Shown here: piece by piece, positions 18,601-27,898 of the stretch
Numbering within the stretch: the first letter of the stretch is position 1
Layout: every line of letters starts with the position of its first letter
NCBI GenBank assembly: GCA_016706055.1
Contig: JADJKL010000001.1
Location: 124,001-188,000 of the forward strand
Source: Chitinophagaceae bacterium
Lineage (GTDB): Bacteria; Bacteroidota; Bacteroidia; Chitinophagales; Chitinophagaceae
Length of the DNA stretch: 64,000 nt
Direction: 5' to 3'
The notes under the pieces: model-generated
Seen by the model: the letters and a program-made list of their open reading frames with translations, nothing else
Told to the model about the DNA's origin: nothing
The model's database searches: none
Translations under genes and position numbers: made by a program

Positions 18601-19960
18601 TTGGCTGGAATGCCTGGATTGATAAACGGTGAAGCGTTGGGGCACGGTTCAACATGATCGGATGCCCTTTCAAAATATTTTCTAAGATATCCCAAACCAC
18701 AGCTTCCTTCTTGTCTACCAGTTTCCTTGCAGACTTCACTGTTTTTACAATACCTCTTTCAATTAATTTACGGATGATAAATGGCTTGAATAATTCCGCA
18801 GCCATATCTTTTGGTAAACCACACTCATGTAATTTCAATTCAGGACCTACAACGATAACAGAACGACCAGAATAGTCAACCCTCTTACCTAATAAGTTCT
18901 GACGGAAACGACCTTGCTTACCTTTTAATACATCGCTCAATGATTTCAACGCTCTTCCACCTTCTGCTTTTACAGCATTGGATTTACGGCTATTGTCAAA
19001 CAATGAGTCAACAGCTTCCTGCAACATCCTTTTTTCATTACGAAGGATTACTTCAGGAGCTTTAATTTCTAATAATCTTTTCAAACGGTTATTACGGATA
19101 ATAACACGACGATAAAGATCATTCAAATCAGATGATGCAAAACGGCCACCATCCAATGGAACTAACGGACGCAGTTCTGGTGGAATAACTGGAATGTATT
19201 GCATAACCATCCATTCAGGACGATTGTTAATTCTTGTATTTGCATCACGGAAAGCTTCTACCACACTCAAACGCTTCAAGGCATCAGCCTTTCTTTGTTG
19301 AGATGTTTCGTTAGCAGCAGCATTACGTAAGTCAAATGACAACTGATCCAAATCGATGCGCTGTAACATATCATGCACAGCTTCTGCACCCATCTTAGCG
19401 ATGAACTTATTAGGATCATCATCAGGCAAGTACTGATTATCTTTTGGTAATGTATCAAGTATATCTAAATATTCTTCTTCTGTCAACAGATCACCAGGAT
19501 TTTGTCCTTTGTCAGCACGGATACCTGATTGTATTACCACAAAACGTTCGTAGTAAACAATGGTTTCTAATTTCTTAGAACTTACACCAAGCAAATAACC
19601 AATCTTGTTTGGTAATGATTTGAAATACCAGATATGCACAACAGGTACTACCAATTTGATATGACCCATTCTTTCTCTACGTACTTTCTTTTCAGTTACT
19701 TCAACACCACAACGATCACAAACAATTCCTTTGTAACGGATACGCTTATATTTTCCACAAGCACATTCGTAATCCTTTACCGGACCGAAAATTCTTTCGC
19801 AGAATAAACCATCTCTTTCTGGTTTATACGTACGATAGTTGATCGTTTCAGGCTTCAAGATTTCGCCGTAAGATCTTTCTAAGATATTATCTGGTGATGC
19901 AAGACCAATTGTGATCTTTGAAAAAGCCGCTTTGGGACGATTTTCTTTTCTCATTGACAT
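15668..19960 (-). CDS. rpoC: DNA-directed RNA polymerase subunit beta'
   Basis: A 1430-residue, apparently intact subunit. The N-terminal zinc site is in ECACGKYKRIRYKG and CDRCGVEVTEKKVRRERMGH (residues 65-100). The catalytic magnesium loop TTAFNADFDGDQMAVHVPLS lies near residue 473. The trigger-loop/bridge region includes GSRGSKQQIKQLAGIRGLMA-like sequence, the second zinc site is around LTCESKRGVCVKCYGKNLA, and the C-terminus has GITKASLGVPSWISAASFQE and HPIPAGSGL. The length fits the Bacteroidota form. It is 70 bases downstream of rpoB. Confidence 0.98.
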   Translation of the reverse strand: MSMRKENRPKAAFSKITIGLASPDNILERSYGEILKPETINYRTYKPERDGLFCERIFGPVKDYECACGKYKRIRYKGIVCDRCGVEVTEKKVRRERMGHIKLVVPVVHIWYFKSLPNKIGYLLGVSSKKLETIVYYERFVVIQSGIRADKGQNPGDLLTEEEYLDILDTLPKDNQYLPDDDPNKFIAKMGAEAVHDMLQRIDLDQLSFDLRNAAANETSQQRKADALKRLSVVEAFRDANTRINNRPEWMVMQYIPVIPPELRPLVPLDGGRFASSDLNDLYRRVIIRNNRLKRLLEIKAPEVILRNEKRMLQEAVDSLFDNSRKSNAVKAEGGRALKSLSDVLKGKQGRFRQNLLGKRVDYSGRSVIVVGPELKLHECGLPKDMAAELFKPFIIRKLIERGIVKTVKSARKLVDKKEAVVWDILENILKGHPIMLNRAPTLHRLSIQAFQPKLIEGKAIQLHPLVTTAFNADFDGDQMAVHVPLSHAAVLEAQLLMLASHNILNPQNGTPITLPSQDMVLGLYYITKGRRTDSDLIVRGEGKAFYSNEEVIIAYNEGVIDMHAWIKVKVNIRNADGLLEHKMIETTVGRVIFNQHVPAEVGFVNALLTKKNLREIIGDIINITNVPKTAKFLDDIKTLGFRTAFQGGLSFSINDLIIPDVKEELLDNAKGEVDEVWDSYNMGLITNNERYNQIVDIWSRVDTRITETLIRELSADKQGFNSLYMMLDSGARGSKQQIKQLAGIRGLMAKPRKSGSTGSEIIENPILSNFKGGLNVLDYFISTHGARKGLADTALKTADAGYLTRRLVDVSQDMVIMEEDCGTLRGIATSALKDNEDIIEPLNDRISGRTSLHDVFDPVSDALLVEGGDQITQDISKKIEEAGIETVEIRSVLTCESKRGVCVKCYGKNLASGNIAQKGDAVGIIAAQSIGEPGTQLTLRTFHVGGVAGSAAVDSSLYAKFDGTVQFDGLRTVNVENAEGNKVQVVVGRTGEIRNIDVETDRLLNTAHIPYGSTLFVKDGQKVKKGDTVCTWDPYNNVIMAEINGTLNFDNVIEGVTYREEADEQTGHREKVVIETRDKTKIPSIVVEGKDKKIYNLPTGSHIIKEEGSEVKAGQVLVKIPRVLGKLRDITGGLPRVTELFEARNPSNPAVVSEIDGVVVMGAIKRGNREIIIEAKDGVQKKYLVPLTRQILAQDGDFVKAGVPLSDGQIAPFDILSIKGPFAVQEYVVNEIQEVYRLQGVKINDKHIECIVRQMMRKVNIVDPGDTRFLEDDLTDKFDFIEENDYIYDKKIVTEIGDSTKLRAGQIVSLREVREENSILRRNDKTPVEFRDAKPATSSPTLLGITKASLGVPSWISAASFQETTKVLSSAAINGKTDDMLGLKENVITGHPIPAGSGLRDFENMIVGSKEEYELLQTSREAMAFDEEE

Positions 19961-20030
19961 ATTCTTGTTTCTAATTTCTTGTATAAAATTTTGTTCCAGT
20001 CAAATCACCATTTAAGGTGCGAAGTTTTTT

Positions 20031-23000
20031 TTAATCAAACTTCAGATCAAGTCCTAAGCCTCTCAACTCATGAACCAATACGTTGAATGATTCAGGTACA
20101 CCAGGTCTTGGTACATTTTCTCCCTTCACAATTGCTTCATAAGTTTTTGCACGGCCGATGATATCGTCCGACTTAATCGTCAATAATTCCTGAAGGATAT
20201 TAGATGCTCCATAAGCTTCCAATGCCCAAACCTCCATCTCACCAAAACGCTGACCTCCGAACTGTGCTTTACCACCCAACGGTTGTTGCGTAATCAAACT
20301 GTATGGTCCGATTGAACGGGCATGCATCTTATCATCCACCATATGGTGTAATTTGATAACATAGATGATACCTACAGTCGCTTTCTGGTGGAAACGTTCT
20401 CCTGTTTCACCATCATACAAATAAGTATGACCATGCATTGGGATATTAGCTTCCTCACAATACTTAGCGATTTCTTCAACTGAAGCTCCGTCAAATATTG
20501 GTGTAGCGAATTTCAAACCTAATTTTTCACCAGTCCAACCTAAAATTGTTTCATATATCTGCCCAAGGTTCATACGACTTGGTACACCCAATGGATTCAA
20601 TACGATATCTACAGGAGTTCCATCTTCAAGGAAAGGCATGTCTTCATGACGAACAATTTTCGCAACGATACCTTTATTTCCGTGACGACCTGCCATCTTA
20701 TCTCCCACTTTCAGCTTACGCTTAACAGCAAGATATACTTTAGCTAATTTCAATACACCTGCAGGTAATTCATCACCAATGCTGATGTTGAATTTCTCTC
20801 TCTTATAGCGACCTAATTCTTCGTTGAACTTGATACTGTAGTTGTGTAACAAGGTATTGATCTGGTCATCCACTTTTGCATCAGCCGTCCAACCTAATGG
20901 ATTGATATTTGCAAAATCAAGTCCACGAAGATTCTTCTCTGTAAACTTGGCACCTTTACCAATTTGTACTTCGCCGAAGTTGTTTGAAACACCAGTAGAA
21001 GTATGATTAGCAAGTAACGTAGATAATTTCTCAATCAACACATCCATCAGATCATTCTCATTCTTCTCATGCATTTTTTCCAGCTTCTCAATCATCGCCT
21101 TCTCTCTCACTTTACCGTTCTTATCTTTCTTAGCTCTCTGGAAAAGTTTCTTACCGATAACAACACCTTCTACTCCATTTGGAGCTTTCAATGAAGCATC
21201 TTTAGCATCGCCGGCTTTATCGCCGAAGATGGCACGAAGTAATTTCTCTTCTGGCGTAGGATCTGATTCCCCTTTTGGAGTAATCTTACCAATTAATATA
21301 TCGCCTTCTTTTACGATAGCACCAACTCTAATGATTCCGTTTTCATCGAGATCCTTTGTTGCTTCTTCAGAAACGTTTGGAATATCCGGAGTCAATTCTT
21401 CTTCACCCAGTTTAGTATCTCTTACTTCTAATTCATATTCAGAAATGTGAACTGAAGTAAACATATCTTCTTTAACTACTCTTTCGCTGATAACGATTGC
21501 ATCCTCGAAGTTGTAACCTTTCCATGGCATGAACGCCACTTTCAAGTTTTTACCAAGAGCTAGTTCACCATTCTGTGTAGCATAACCTTCAGTAAGGAAA
21601 TCTCCATTCTTAACTTTCTGACCTTTCTTAACAGCAGGATTCAGGTTAATACATGTTTCCTGATTCGTCTTAATAAACTTAGTTAGTTTATATATTCTAA
21701 GATCATCTTCAAAGCTCACTAATTTTTCTTCCTTCTCACGGTCGTAACGAACATGAATTTCATTTGCATCAACAAACTCAACCACACCATTACCATCTGC
21801 ATGAATTTGAATCCTTGCATCTCTTGCTGCTTTACCTTCCAAACCAGTACCAACAATTGGCACATCGGCACGGATAAGTGGTACAGCCTGACGTTGCATG
21901 TTTGAACCCATCAGGGCACGGTTAGCATCATCATGCTCAAGGAAAGGAATCAACGAAGCACTCAAACCAACAATCTGGTTTGGAGCAACGTCCATAAATT
22001 CTACTTCATTCTTTTCAAGAATCGGGAAGTCTCCTGTTTCTCTACTAGCAATTTTATCTTCAACAAAATTTCCTTTTTCATCCAAAGCAGTATTGGCCTG
22101 TGCAATTTTTGCAAGATCTTCTTCTTCAGCACTCAGGAATTTCAATTCCTTCATGTTCACTTTTCCTTCATTCACTTTACGATATGGAGTCTCAATAAAG
22201 CCCATATCATTAATCTTGGCATGTACACAAAGTGTAGATATCAAACCAATGTTTGGACCTTCCGGTGTCTCAATCGTACATAAACGACCATAGTGAGAAT
22301 AGTGAACGTCACGAACCTCGAAACCTGCTCTTTCACGACTCAAACCTCCTGGCCCAAGTGCTGAGATACGACGTTTGTGTGTTATTTCTGACAATGGATT
22401 TGTCTGATCAAGAAACTGCGATAACTGAGACGTTCCAAAGAATGAATTAATAACAGAACTCAAGGTTCTTGCGTTGATCAAGTCAACTGGTGTAAACACC
22501 TCGTTGTCTCTTACGTTCATTCTTTCACGGATTGTTCTGGCCATACGAGCCAAACCAACACCGAACTGAGCATATAACTGCTCACCCACTGTACGTACAC
22601 GACGATTGCTCAAGTGATCAATATCATCAACCTCTGCTTTACCATTGGTAAGGCGAACAAGATATTTGATGATCAAAATAATATCTTCTTTTGTTAACGT
22701 CTTCTTCTGAAGAGGCAAATCAACATTTAATTTACGGTTGATTTTATAACGACCTACTTCACCAAGATCATAACGCTTGTCACTGAAGAATAATTTATCA
22801 ATGATGCCACGAGCCGTTTCATTATCCGGTGCATCAGCTCCACGAAGCTGACGATAGATAAACTGAACTGCTTCTAGCTCACTGTTAGAAGTATCTTTAT
22901 TAAGTGTGTTGTAAATGATAGCATAATCACCACCCACATCTTCCCTTTGAATGAATACACTTTCAACTTCCATTTCAGAAATGGTTTCTATAGCTTCTTC

Positions 23001-23833
23001 ATCCAACACGGTATCTCTTTCCATTACGATTTCGTTTCTTTCGATAGAAACTACTTCGCCGGTATCTTCATCCACAAAATCTTCAACCCAAGTTCTTAAA
23101 ACCCTTGCGGCTAATCTTTTGCCAATGTATTTACCGAGTGTCTTTTTATCAGTCTTTACTTCATCAGCCATACCGAACAACTCAAGGATATCCTTGTCTG
23201 TTTCGTAGCCGATTGAACGTAATAAAGTAGTAACAGGGAATTTTTTCTTACGGTCGATATAAGCAAACATCACATTGTTGATGTCTGTTGCAAACTCCAT
23301 CCAGGCTCCTTTGAAAGGAATAACCCTTGCAGAGTAAATTTTTGTTCCGTTCGGGTGAACAGACTGACCGAAGAATACACCAGGTGAACGATGTAATTGA
23401 GAAACTACAACTCTCTCTGCTCCGTTAACTACGAATGTACCTCTAGGAGTCATGTAAGGAATGTTTCCAAGGAAAACGTCCTGTACAATTGTCTGAAATC
23501 CACATGCTCTTCATCGTTACAGCTCAAACGAAGTTTAGCTTTTAACGGAACAGCGTAGGTCAATCCTCTTTCCATACACTCTTCGATAGAGTAACGGGGC
23601 GGATCAATAAAGTAATCTAAAAACTCCAAGACGAAAATATTCCGAGTGTCAGTTATAGGAAAATTATCCTTAAACACACGGAATAATCCTTCCACATTCC
23701 TTTTATCAGGTGTGGTTTCTAACTGGAAGAATTCTTTAAACGATTGAATCTGTACTTCGAGAAGATCGGGTGTTTCAGCAAGGTGCTTAATCTTTCCAAA
23801 ATCCACTCTTGAGTTCACTTTTGTTGAAGACAT
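20031..23833 (-). CDS. rpoB: DNA-directed RNA polymerase subunit beta (one-base break near the N-terminus)
   Basis: About 1267 residues in two frames. The first 127 residues (23833-23450) begin MSSTKVNSRVDFGKIKHL; the rest begins at MTPRGTFVVNGAERVVVSQL, and contains the rifampicin-region sequence FFGTSQLSQFLDQTNPLSEI and LGPGGLSRERAGFEVRDVH, and the C-terminal KAQFGGQRFGEMEVWALEA. Between them the conserved VDFQTIVQDVFLGNIPYMTP is recovered if one base is added to the AAA at 23496-23498 (+ strand). A complete rpoB is indispensable, so the break is almost certainly a sequencing or assembly error. The usual upstream neighbour rplL is here separated from rpoB by three + strand genes, so rpoBC may have its own promoter in 23834-24097. 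Confidence 0.96.
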
Positions 23834-24097
23834 ATGCGAAAACCGGTTTTACAACGTTGAGGACATACAAATCACTCACAGGGTTTCATCTTTGCTAGAA
23901 ACGATAACCTATGAAAGTCAATTACTTACACATGATTTGGGATGTCAAAATATATTTGGCCAAAATAAAGGATTGCAAAGGTAGGGATTTATAATTCTTA
24001 AACAAGAAAAATTTGCTCACAATAACCTCGCCAAAATACCACAAAGTGGTTATTTCTAGGACTGATTGGATACTGTACTTTGCTGAAAATTCGGGAA

Positions 24098-25066
24098 ATG
24101 AATTGGAAAAAGATTGTAGCCGAGTATTTTACTTTTACCCGTGGTAATAGAATTGCAATTCTCGCCATTCTTTGTATTACTGTAGGTGTATTTTTTCTTC
24201 CGGATGCCCTATCAAAGAGTACCAGCTCGAAACAAGTTGTAAATGATACCGCTTGGATAGCTGCTATTAAAAAAATTGAACAGAGAGAAGATGAGAATTC
24301 TTCCAATTTTACCAGTAATAATGAGAATAATAGCTCCAACTATCAGTATGATCGCAATTCTAACAAATACTACCCTAAATCAAAAGGCGAACTATTCTAT
24401 TTCGACCCAAATAATCTTTCTGCCGCCGGATGGAAAAAATTAGGGTTGAGAGATAAAACTATCGGCACTATTTTAAACTATATAAGCAGAGGCGGCAAAT
24501 TCAGGAAACCAGAAGACCTGAGCCGTATTTATGGTTTGTTTCCAAATGAATTTGAAAGAATTGAGCCTTATATCAAAATTGAAACCACAAGCACACAACC
24601 TTATACCAACGGAAACTCAGAAAACAAATCGAATAACAATGTCGCTCCCAAAACCTACGCTTCAAGATATACCATTATTGATGTAAATACTGCTGATACA
24701 ACGGCTTTAATTGCATTGCCCGGTATTGGAAGTAAGTTATCAGCAAGAATTATCAGTTTTAGAGACAAACTTGGTGGTTTTTATTCTATCGATCAAGTTG
24801 GTGAAACCTTTGCCTTACCCGATTCTACTTTTCAGAAAATAAAGCAATACCTAAAGTTGGAAACTACATCGTTAAGAAAAATAAATATAAACACTGCTAC
24901 ACTTGATGAATTAAAAGCACATCCTTATATCAGGTATACTTTGGCAAACCCCATTGTTGCTTTCCGAAATCAGCATGGCAATTTTGCCACTGTTGAGGAT
25001 CTAAAAAAGATAATGGTAATAACTGATGAAATTTATAATAAAGTATCGCCTTATTTATCGTTATAA
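24098..25066 (+). CDS. Helix-hairpin-helix (ComEA-like) protein with an N-terminal membrane anchor
   Basis: The frame opens at a TTG at 24080, but the ATG at 24098 is the likelier start (MNWKKIVAEYFTFTRGNR), giving 322 residues. One membrane segment (IAILAILCITVGVFFLPDAL) is followed by an Asn/Ser-rich linker (about residues 65-90) and then three helix-hairpin-helix units: FDPNNLSAAGWKKLGLRDKT, DVNTADTTALIALPGIGSKL and NINTATLDELKAHPYIRYTL. The pattern of a membrane anchor plus HhH repeats resembles ComEA-type DNA-binding proteins; binding of DNA outside the membrane is possible but unproven. It lies alone on the + strand, divergent from rpoB. Confidence 0.8.
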   Translation: MNWKKIVAEYFTFTRGNRIAILAILCITVGVFFLPDALSKSTSSKQVVNDTAWIAAIKKIEQREDENSSNFTSNNENNSSNYQYDRNSNKYYPKSKGELFYFDPNNLSAAGWKKLGLRDKTIGTILNYISRGGKFRKPEDLSRIYGLFPNEFERIEPYIKIETTSTQPYTNGNSENKSNNNVAPKTYASRYTIIDVNTADTTALIALPGIGSKLSARIISFRDKLGGFYSIDQVGETFALPDSTFQKIKQYLKLETTSLRKININTATLDELKAHPYIRYTLANPIVAFRNQHGNFATVEDLKKIMVITDEIYNKVSPYLSL

Positions 25067-25130
25067 TAGATTTTAACAGATCAATGAATATTTATACGTA
25101 TAAAATATTATTTAATGTCGTATGAAGTTG

Positions 25131-25138
25131 TAAATTTG
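25131..25138 (+). promoter_or_regulatory. -7 promoter box of the toxin-antitoxin pair
   Basis: TAAATTTG fits TAnnTTTG and lies 16 bases before the antitoxin ATG at 25155. A TTTA at 25111-25114 could be a weak -33 element. Antitoxins of this kind commonly repress their own promoter; no operator repeat is obvious. Confidence 0.5.
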
Positions 25139-25154
25139 TGGAAAGGAATTAAAA

Positions 25155-25412
25155 ATGGATGCAAAAATCACATTAAGTTTTGATGAATCGGTAATACAAA
25201 AAGCCAAGCGGTATGCTGCAAAAAATAATATCAGCCTTTCCCGTCTTGTAGAGTTTATGCTGCAAAAAACTGTATCCGGTAATTATTCCAATCTTGATGA
25301 CCTGCCAATTTCAGATTGGGTATCTGTTGTTGCAGAAGGCGAAGCAGTCTATCAAACAAAAAAGAAGTCCCGCAAATCTTCAAAAGACGAATTCTTCTCT
25401 TCTAAAAAATGA
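25155..25412 (+). CDS. Antitoxin of a PIN-type pair (DUF6364-like, ribbon-helix-helix fold)
   Basis: An 85-residue protein. The start MDAKITLSFDESVIQKAKRY followed by AAKNNISLSRLVEFMLQKTV is a ribbon-helix-helix DNA-binding domain, as in DUF6364-family antitoxins. The tail is basic and flexible (TKKKSRKSSKDEFFSSKK), typical of the segment that wraps the toxin. Its stop overlaps the toxin start by four bases (ATGA), the classic coupled layout. It would bind the toxin and repress the shared promoter. Confidence 0.85.
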   Translation: MDAKITLSFDESVIQKAKRYAAKNNISLSRLVEFMLQKTVSGNYSNLDDLPISDWVSVVAEGEAVYQTKKKSRKSSKDEFFSSKK

Positions 25413-25828
25413 AAATCTTTCTTGATGCCAATATTCTAGTTTCGGTGCTCAACAAGGAGTATCCGCTGTTTACTTATTCATCCAGAATACTTAGCCTGGC
25501 GGATAATAAAAAATTTGAAGTATTTACTTCTCCCCTTTGCCTTGCCATTGCTTTTTACTTTGCAGAAAAAAAACATAAAAATAAATTGGCTCTCAATAAA
25601 ATAAAAGTATTAGCCACTAATCTTAAAATTGCCGGTAATACTCCCGAAACTGTTTTAAAGACAGTTAACAATCCTTCTATTCATGATTTTGAAGACGGCC
25701 TTGAATACTATGCAGCTACAGCCGCTAAATGCCAATGCATTATTACAGAGGATAAAAATGATTTCTATTTTTCAGAAATTGAAGTGCTGGGATGTGAGGA
25801 GTTTTTTGAGAAGTATTTGAAGAAATGA
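25409..25828 (+). CDS. PIN-domain ribonuclease toxin
   Basis: A 139-residue PIN protein. The first acidic residue lies in KIFLDANILVSVLNKEYP (Asp6), a middle acidic pair in IHDFEDGLEYYAATAAKCQC, and the last in CIITEDKNDFYFSEIEVLG, reproducing the acidic metal site of PIN nucleases. Such toxins cleave RNA when freed from the antitoxin. It overlaps the antitoxin gene and ends 48 bases before a strong bidirectional terminator. Confidence 0.87.
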   Translation: MKIFLDANILVSVLNKEYPLFTYSSRILSLADNKKFEVFTSPLCLAIAFYFAEKKHKNKLALNKIKVLATNLKIAGNTPETVLKTVNNPSIHDFEDGLEYYAATAAKCQCIITEDKNDFYFSEIEVLGCEEFFEKYLKK

Positions 25829-25875
25829 TTGCAATAGAACAATATTAAAACAATGCGTAATTCCTAGATATTTCT

Positions 25876-25921
25876 AATAATTTACTAAGCCCTCCAGAAG
25901 TGGAGGGCTTAGTAAATTATT
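25876..25921. terminator. Bidirectional terminator between the PIN toxin and rplL
   Basis: A perfect 21-base-pair inverted repeat (arms 25876-25896 and 25901-25921; core AAGCCCTCCA / TGGAGGGCTT) with a GAAG loop, AT-rich at both ends. It lies between two convergent transcription units, the toxin ending at 25828 and rplL ending at 25961, and can serve both. It also closes the rplKAJL unit before rpoB, since rpoB starts beyond the inserted genes. Confidence 0.9.
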
Positions 25922-25960
25922 CAGTATCCGCCTACATTAAAATTCGGCGGAGAAAAGAAA

Positions 25961-26335
25961 TTAAGAAATCTCAACTTCAGCACCTGCTTCAGTCAATTTA
26001 GCTGCAATCTCATCAGCTTCTACTTTAGAAACACCTTCTTTAATTGGTTTTGGAGCACCATCAACAAGGTCTTTCGCTTCTTTCAATCCTAAACCAGTTA
26101 AATCTTTTACGATTTTAACTACAGTTAGTTTAGAACCACCTGCTGCTTTCAAAATTACATTGAAAGCAGTTTTCTCTTCAGCTGCTGCTGCACCATCTCC
26201 ACCACCTGCTGCCATTACAACTGCAGCTGCTGCTGGTTCGATACCATATTCTGTTTTCAAGAAATCAGCTAATTCCTGAACTTCTTTTACTGTTAAGGCT
26301 ACAAGGCCTTCTGCTAATGCTTTTACGTCTGCCAT
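25961..26335 (-). CDS. rplL: 50S ribosomal protein L7/L12
   Basis: A 124-residue stalk protein. The N-terminal dimer domain (KALAEGLVALTVKEVQELAD) is joined by an Ala/Gly-rich hinge (AAAVVMAAGGGDGAAAAEEK) to the C-terminal factor-binding domain (KTAFNVILKAAGGSKLTVVK... LTGLGLKEAKDLVDGAPKPI). It recruits translation GTPases such as EF-Tu, encoded nearby. It follows rplJ after a 113-base gap. Confidence 0.97.
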   Translation of the reverse strand: MADVKALAEGLVALTVKEVQELADFLKTEYGIEPAAAAVVMAAGGGDGAAAAEEKTAFNVILKAAGGSKLTVVKIVKDLTGLGLKEAKDLVDGAPKPIKEGVSKVEADEIAAKLTEAGAEVEIS

Positions 26336-26448
26336 TTTGTTTGAATTTTTACCGTCTTCACAGCTTTAATAATGCTCCGACGGCAGTTTTAAAAAAAATT
26401 GCCTTTATTGTCCCTCAGGCCTGGGAGTTTCTTTTATTTAAGATTCTA

Positions 26449-27132
26449 TTATTCTGCTTTTGGCTCATCAGAAGATGCTTCCTCAGTTGCAGGAGGCGTT
26501 GTTTCTTCTGGTGCTGCTTCCGCTGTTGGTGCTTCTGCAACAGGTACTTCAGCTACAGGTGTTGGCTTCGCTTCTTCTGCAACTGGTGCAGCTGGTGCTT
26601 CAGTTGCAACTGCGGCTTCTGTTTCAGCTTTAGCTGTTGGCCCGTTTTCAACATGATTTAATAATGCTGCCAACACTCTCTTTGCAGGAGATTGTAACAA
26701 GCCGATAACCTCACCGATAAGCTCATTCTTAGTTTTGATTTGGGTAAGAGCTTTTAGGCTGTTATCACCAGTGTAAATATCACCATTGATAAAAGCTGCT
26801 TTCAAGACTGGTTTTTCACCATTACTTTCTTTGCGGAAAGAACTGATGATCATAGCAGGATCTTTTGGATTCTCAGAAAACATTAGTGCAGTTACTTTAT
26901 GCAATGAGTCGTAAAGACCTGCATATTTTTCACCATCTAATGATTCCAATGCTTTTTTGATCAATGTGTTTTTTGCCACTTTCATTTCAACTTCTTTGCT
27001 GAAACAAGCACGGCGTAATTTACCAACCTGTGCTACTGATAATGATTCTGTATCGGTAACATAGAAGTTGTTGTATTGTGAGAACTTGCCTTTCAGCACT
27101 TCTATCACTTCGTTTTTTTGATCTTTTGTCAT
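26449..27132 (-). CDS. rplJ: 50S ribosomal protein L10 with an acidic Ala/Pro/Glu-rich tail
   Basis: A 227-residue protein. Residues 1-165 are normal L10: the start MTKDQKNEVIEVLKGKFSQY, RRACFSKEVEMKVAKNTLIK, and the C-terminal L12-binding helix ending VLAALLNHVENG. Residues 168-227 form a low-complexity tail of alternating Ala, Pro, Glu, Val and Thr. Typical L10 proteins are about 165-180 residues, so the tail is an extension. L10 anchors L7/L12 to the ribosome and often represses its own mRNA. Confidence 0.95.
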   Translation of the reverse strand: MTKDQKNEVIEVLKGKFSQYNNFYVTDTESLSVAQVGKLRRACFSKEVEMKVAKNTLIKKALESLDGEKYAGLYDSLHKVTALMFSENPKDPAMIISSFRKESNGEKPVLKAAFINGDIYTGDNSLKALTQIKTKNELIGEVIGLLQSPAKRVLAALLNHVENGPTAKAETEAAVATEAPAAPVAEEAKPTPVAEVPVAEAPTAEAAPEETTPPATEEASSDEPKAE

Positions 27133-27176
27133 GACTTTTTATTTGTCTTTCGCCTTGCGGCGAATCAGTTTAGTAA

Positions 27177-27872
27177 TTAATGTACAAATGCTTTAGTATC
27201 GATTGCAATTCCAGGACTCATTGAGCTGGCCATGCTTATTCCTCTAACATAAGCTCCTTTAGAAGATGATGGTTTTGCTTTCAATATTGCATTAATCAGT
27301 TCCTGGCTGTTCTCAGCAATCTTTTCTGGAGTAAAGCTGATACGACCGATAGAAGCATGTACAATACCTACTTTATCAACCTTAAAAGCAATTTTACCAC
27401 CTTTTACATCATTGATTGCATTTGCAACATCATTTGTAACAGTACCTGTTTTTGGATTTGGCATCAGGTTTCTTGGACCTAGCACTTTACCTAATCTACC
27501 AATCTTAGGCATTACAGATGGAGTAGCGATAATTACATCAATATCTACCCAACCGCCTTCGATTTTTGTTACAAATTCATCAAGACCAACATAATCAGCA
27601 CCAGCTTCTTTTGCTTCTGCTTCTTTGTCGGGTGTGCAAAGCACTAATACTTTTTTTGTTTTACCAGTACCGTGTGGTAATGAAACCGTACCACGGATTG
27701 CCTGGTCAGCTTTTTTAGGATCTACACCTAAACGGATGTGAAGATCAACTGATGCATCAAATTTGCAAGTGGTAATACTTTTTACCAATGCAGAGGCCTC
27801 CTTTAAGGAGTATGATTTATTTGCTTCAACTTTTGTATCCACAACTTTTCTTTTTTTACTAATAAATGCCAT
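27177..27872 (-). CDS. rplA: 50S ribosomal protein L1
   Basis: A 231-residue protein from MAFISKKRKVVDTKVEANKS. The open frame extends 13 codons upstream to 27911, overlapping the end of rplK, but L1 proteins normally start at this MA-S-KKRK type sequence, so I use the ATG at 27872. Family motifs are DLHIRLGVDPKKADQAIRGT, LPHGTGKTKKVLVLC, VMPKIGRLGKVLGPRNLMPN and PKTGTV. L1 forms the mobile stalk that handles exit-site tRNA and in other bacteria represses the rplKA mRNA; the rplK leader here is a plausible target. Confidence 0.96.
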   Translation of the reverse strand: MAFISKKRKVVDTKVEANKSYSLKEASALVKSITTCKFDASVDLHIRLGVDPKKADQAIRGTVSLPHGTGKTKKVLVLCTPDKEAEAKEAGADYVGLDEFVTKIEGGWVDIDVIIATPSVMPKIGRLGKVLGPRNLMPNPKTGTVTNDVANAINDVKGGKIAFKVDKVGIVHASIGRISFTPEKIAENSQELINAILKAKPSSSKGAYVRGISMASSMSPGIAIDTKAFVH

Positions 27873-27898
27873 TTTAATTCTTTTAAGGGTTCTTATAA

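Noticed and set aside
15729..23208. Many + strand frames opposite rpoB and rpoC
   Set aside because: They are shadows of the - strand genes, with no promoter or family features.
20031..23833. rpoB as two separate genes or a programmed frameshift
   Set aside because: The conserved sequence across the break is restored by one base in a short homopolymer, no slippery site or stimulator is visible, and similar breaks occur throughout the window.
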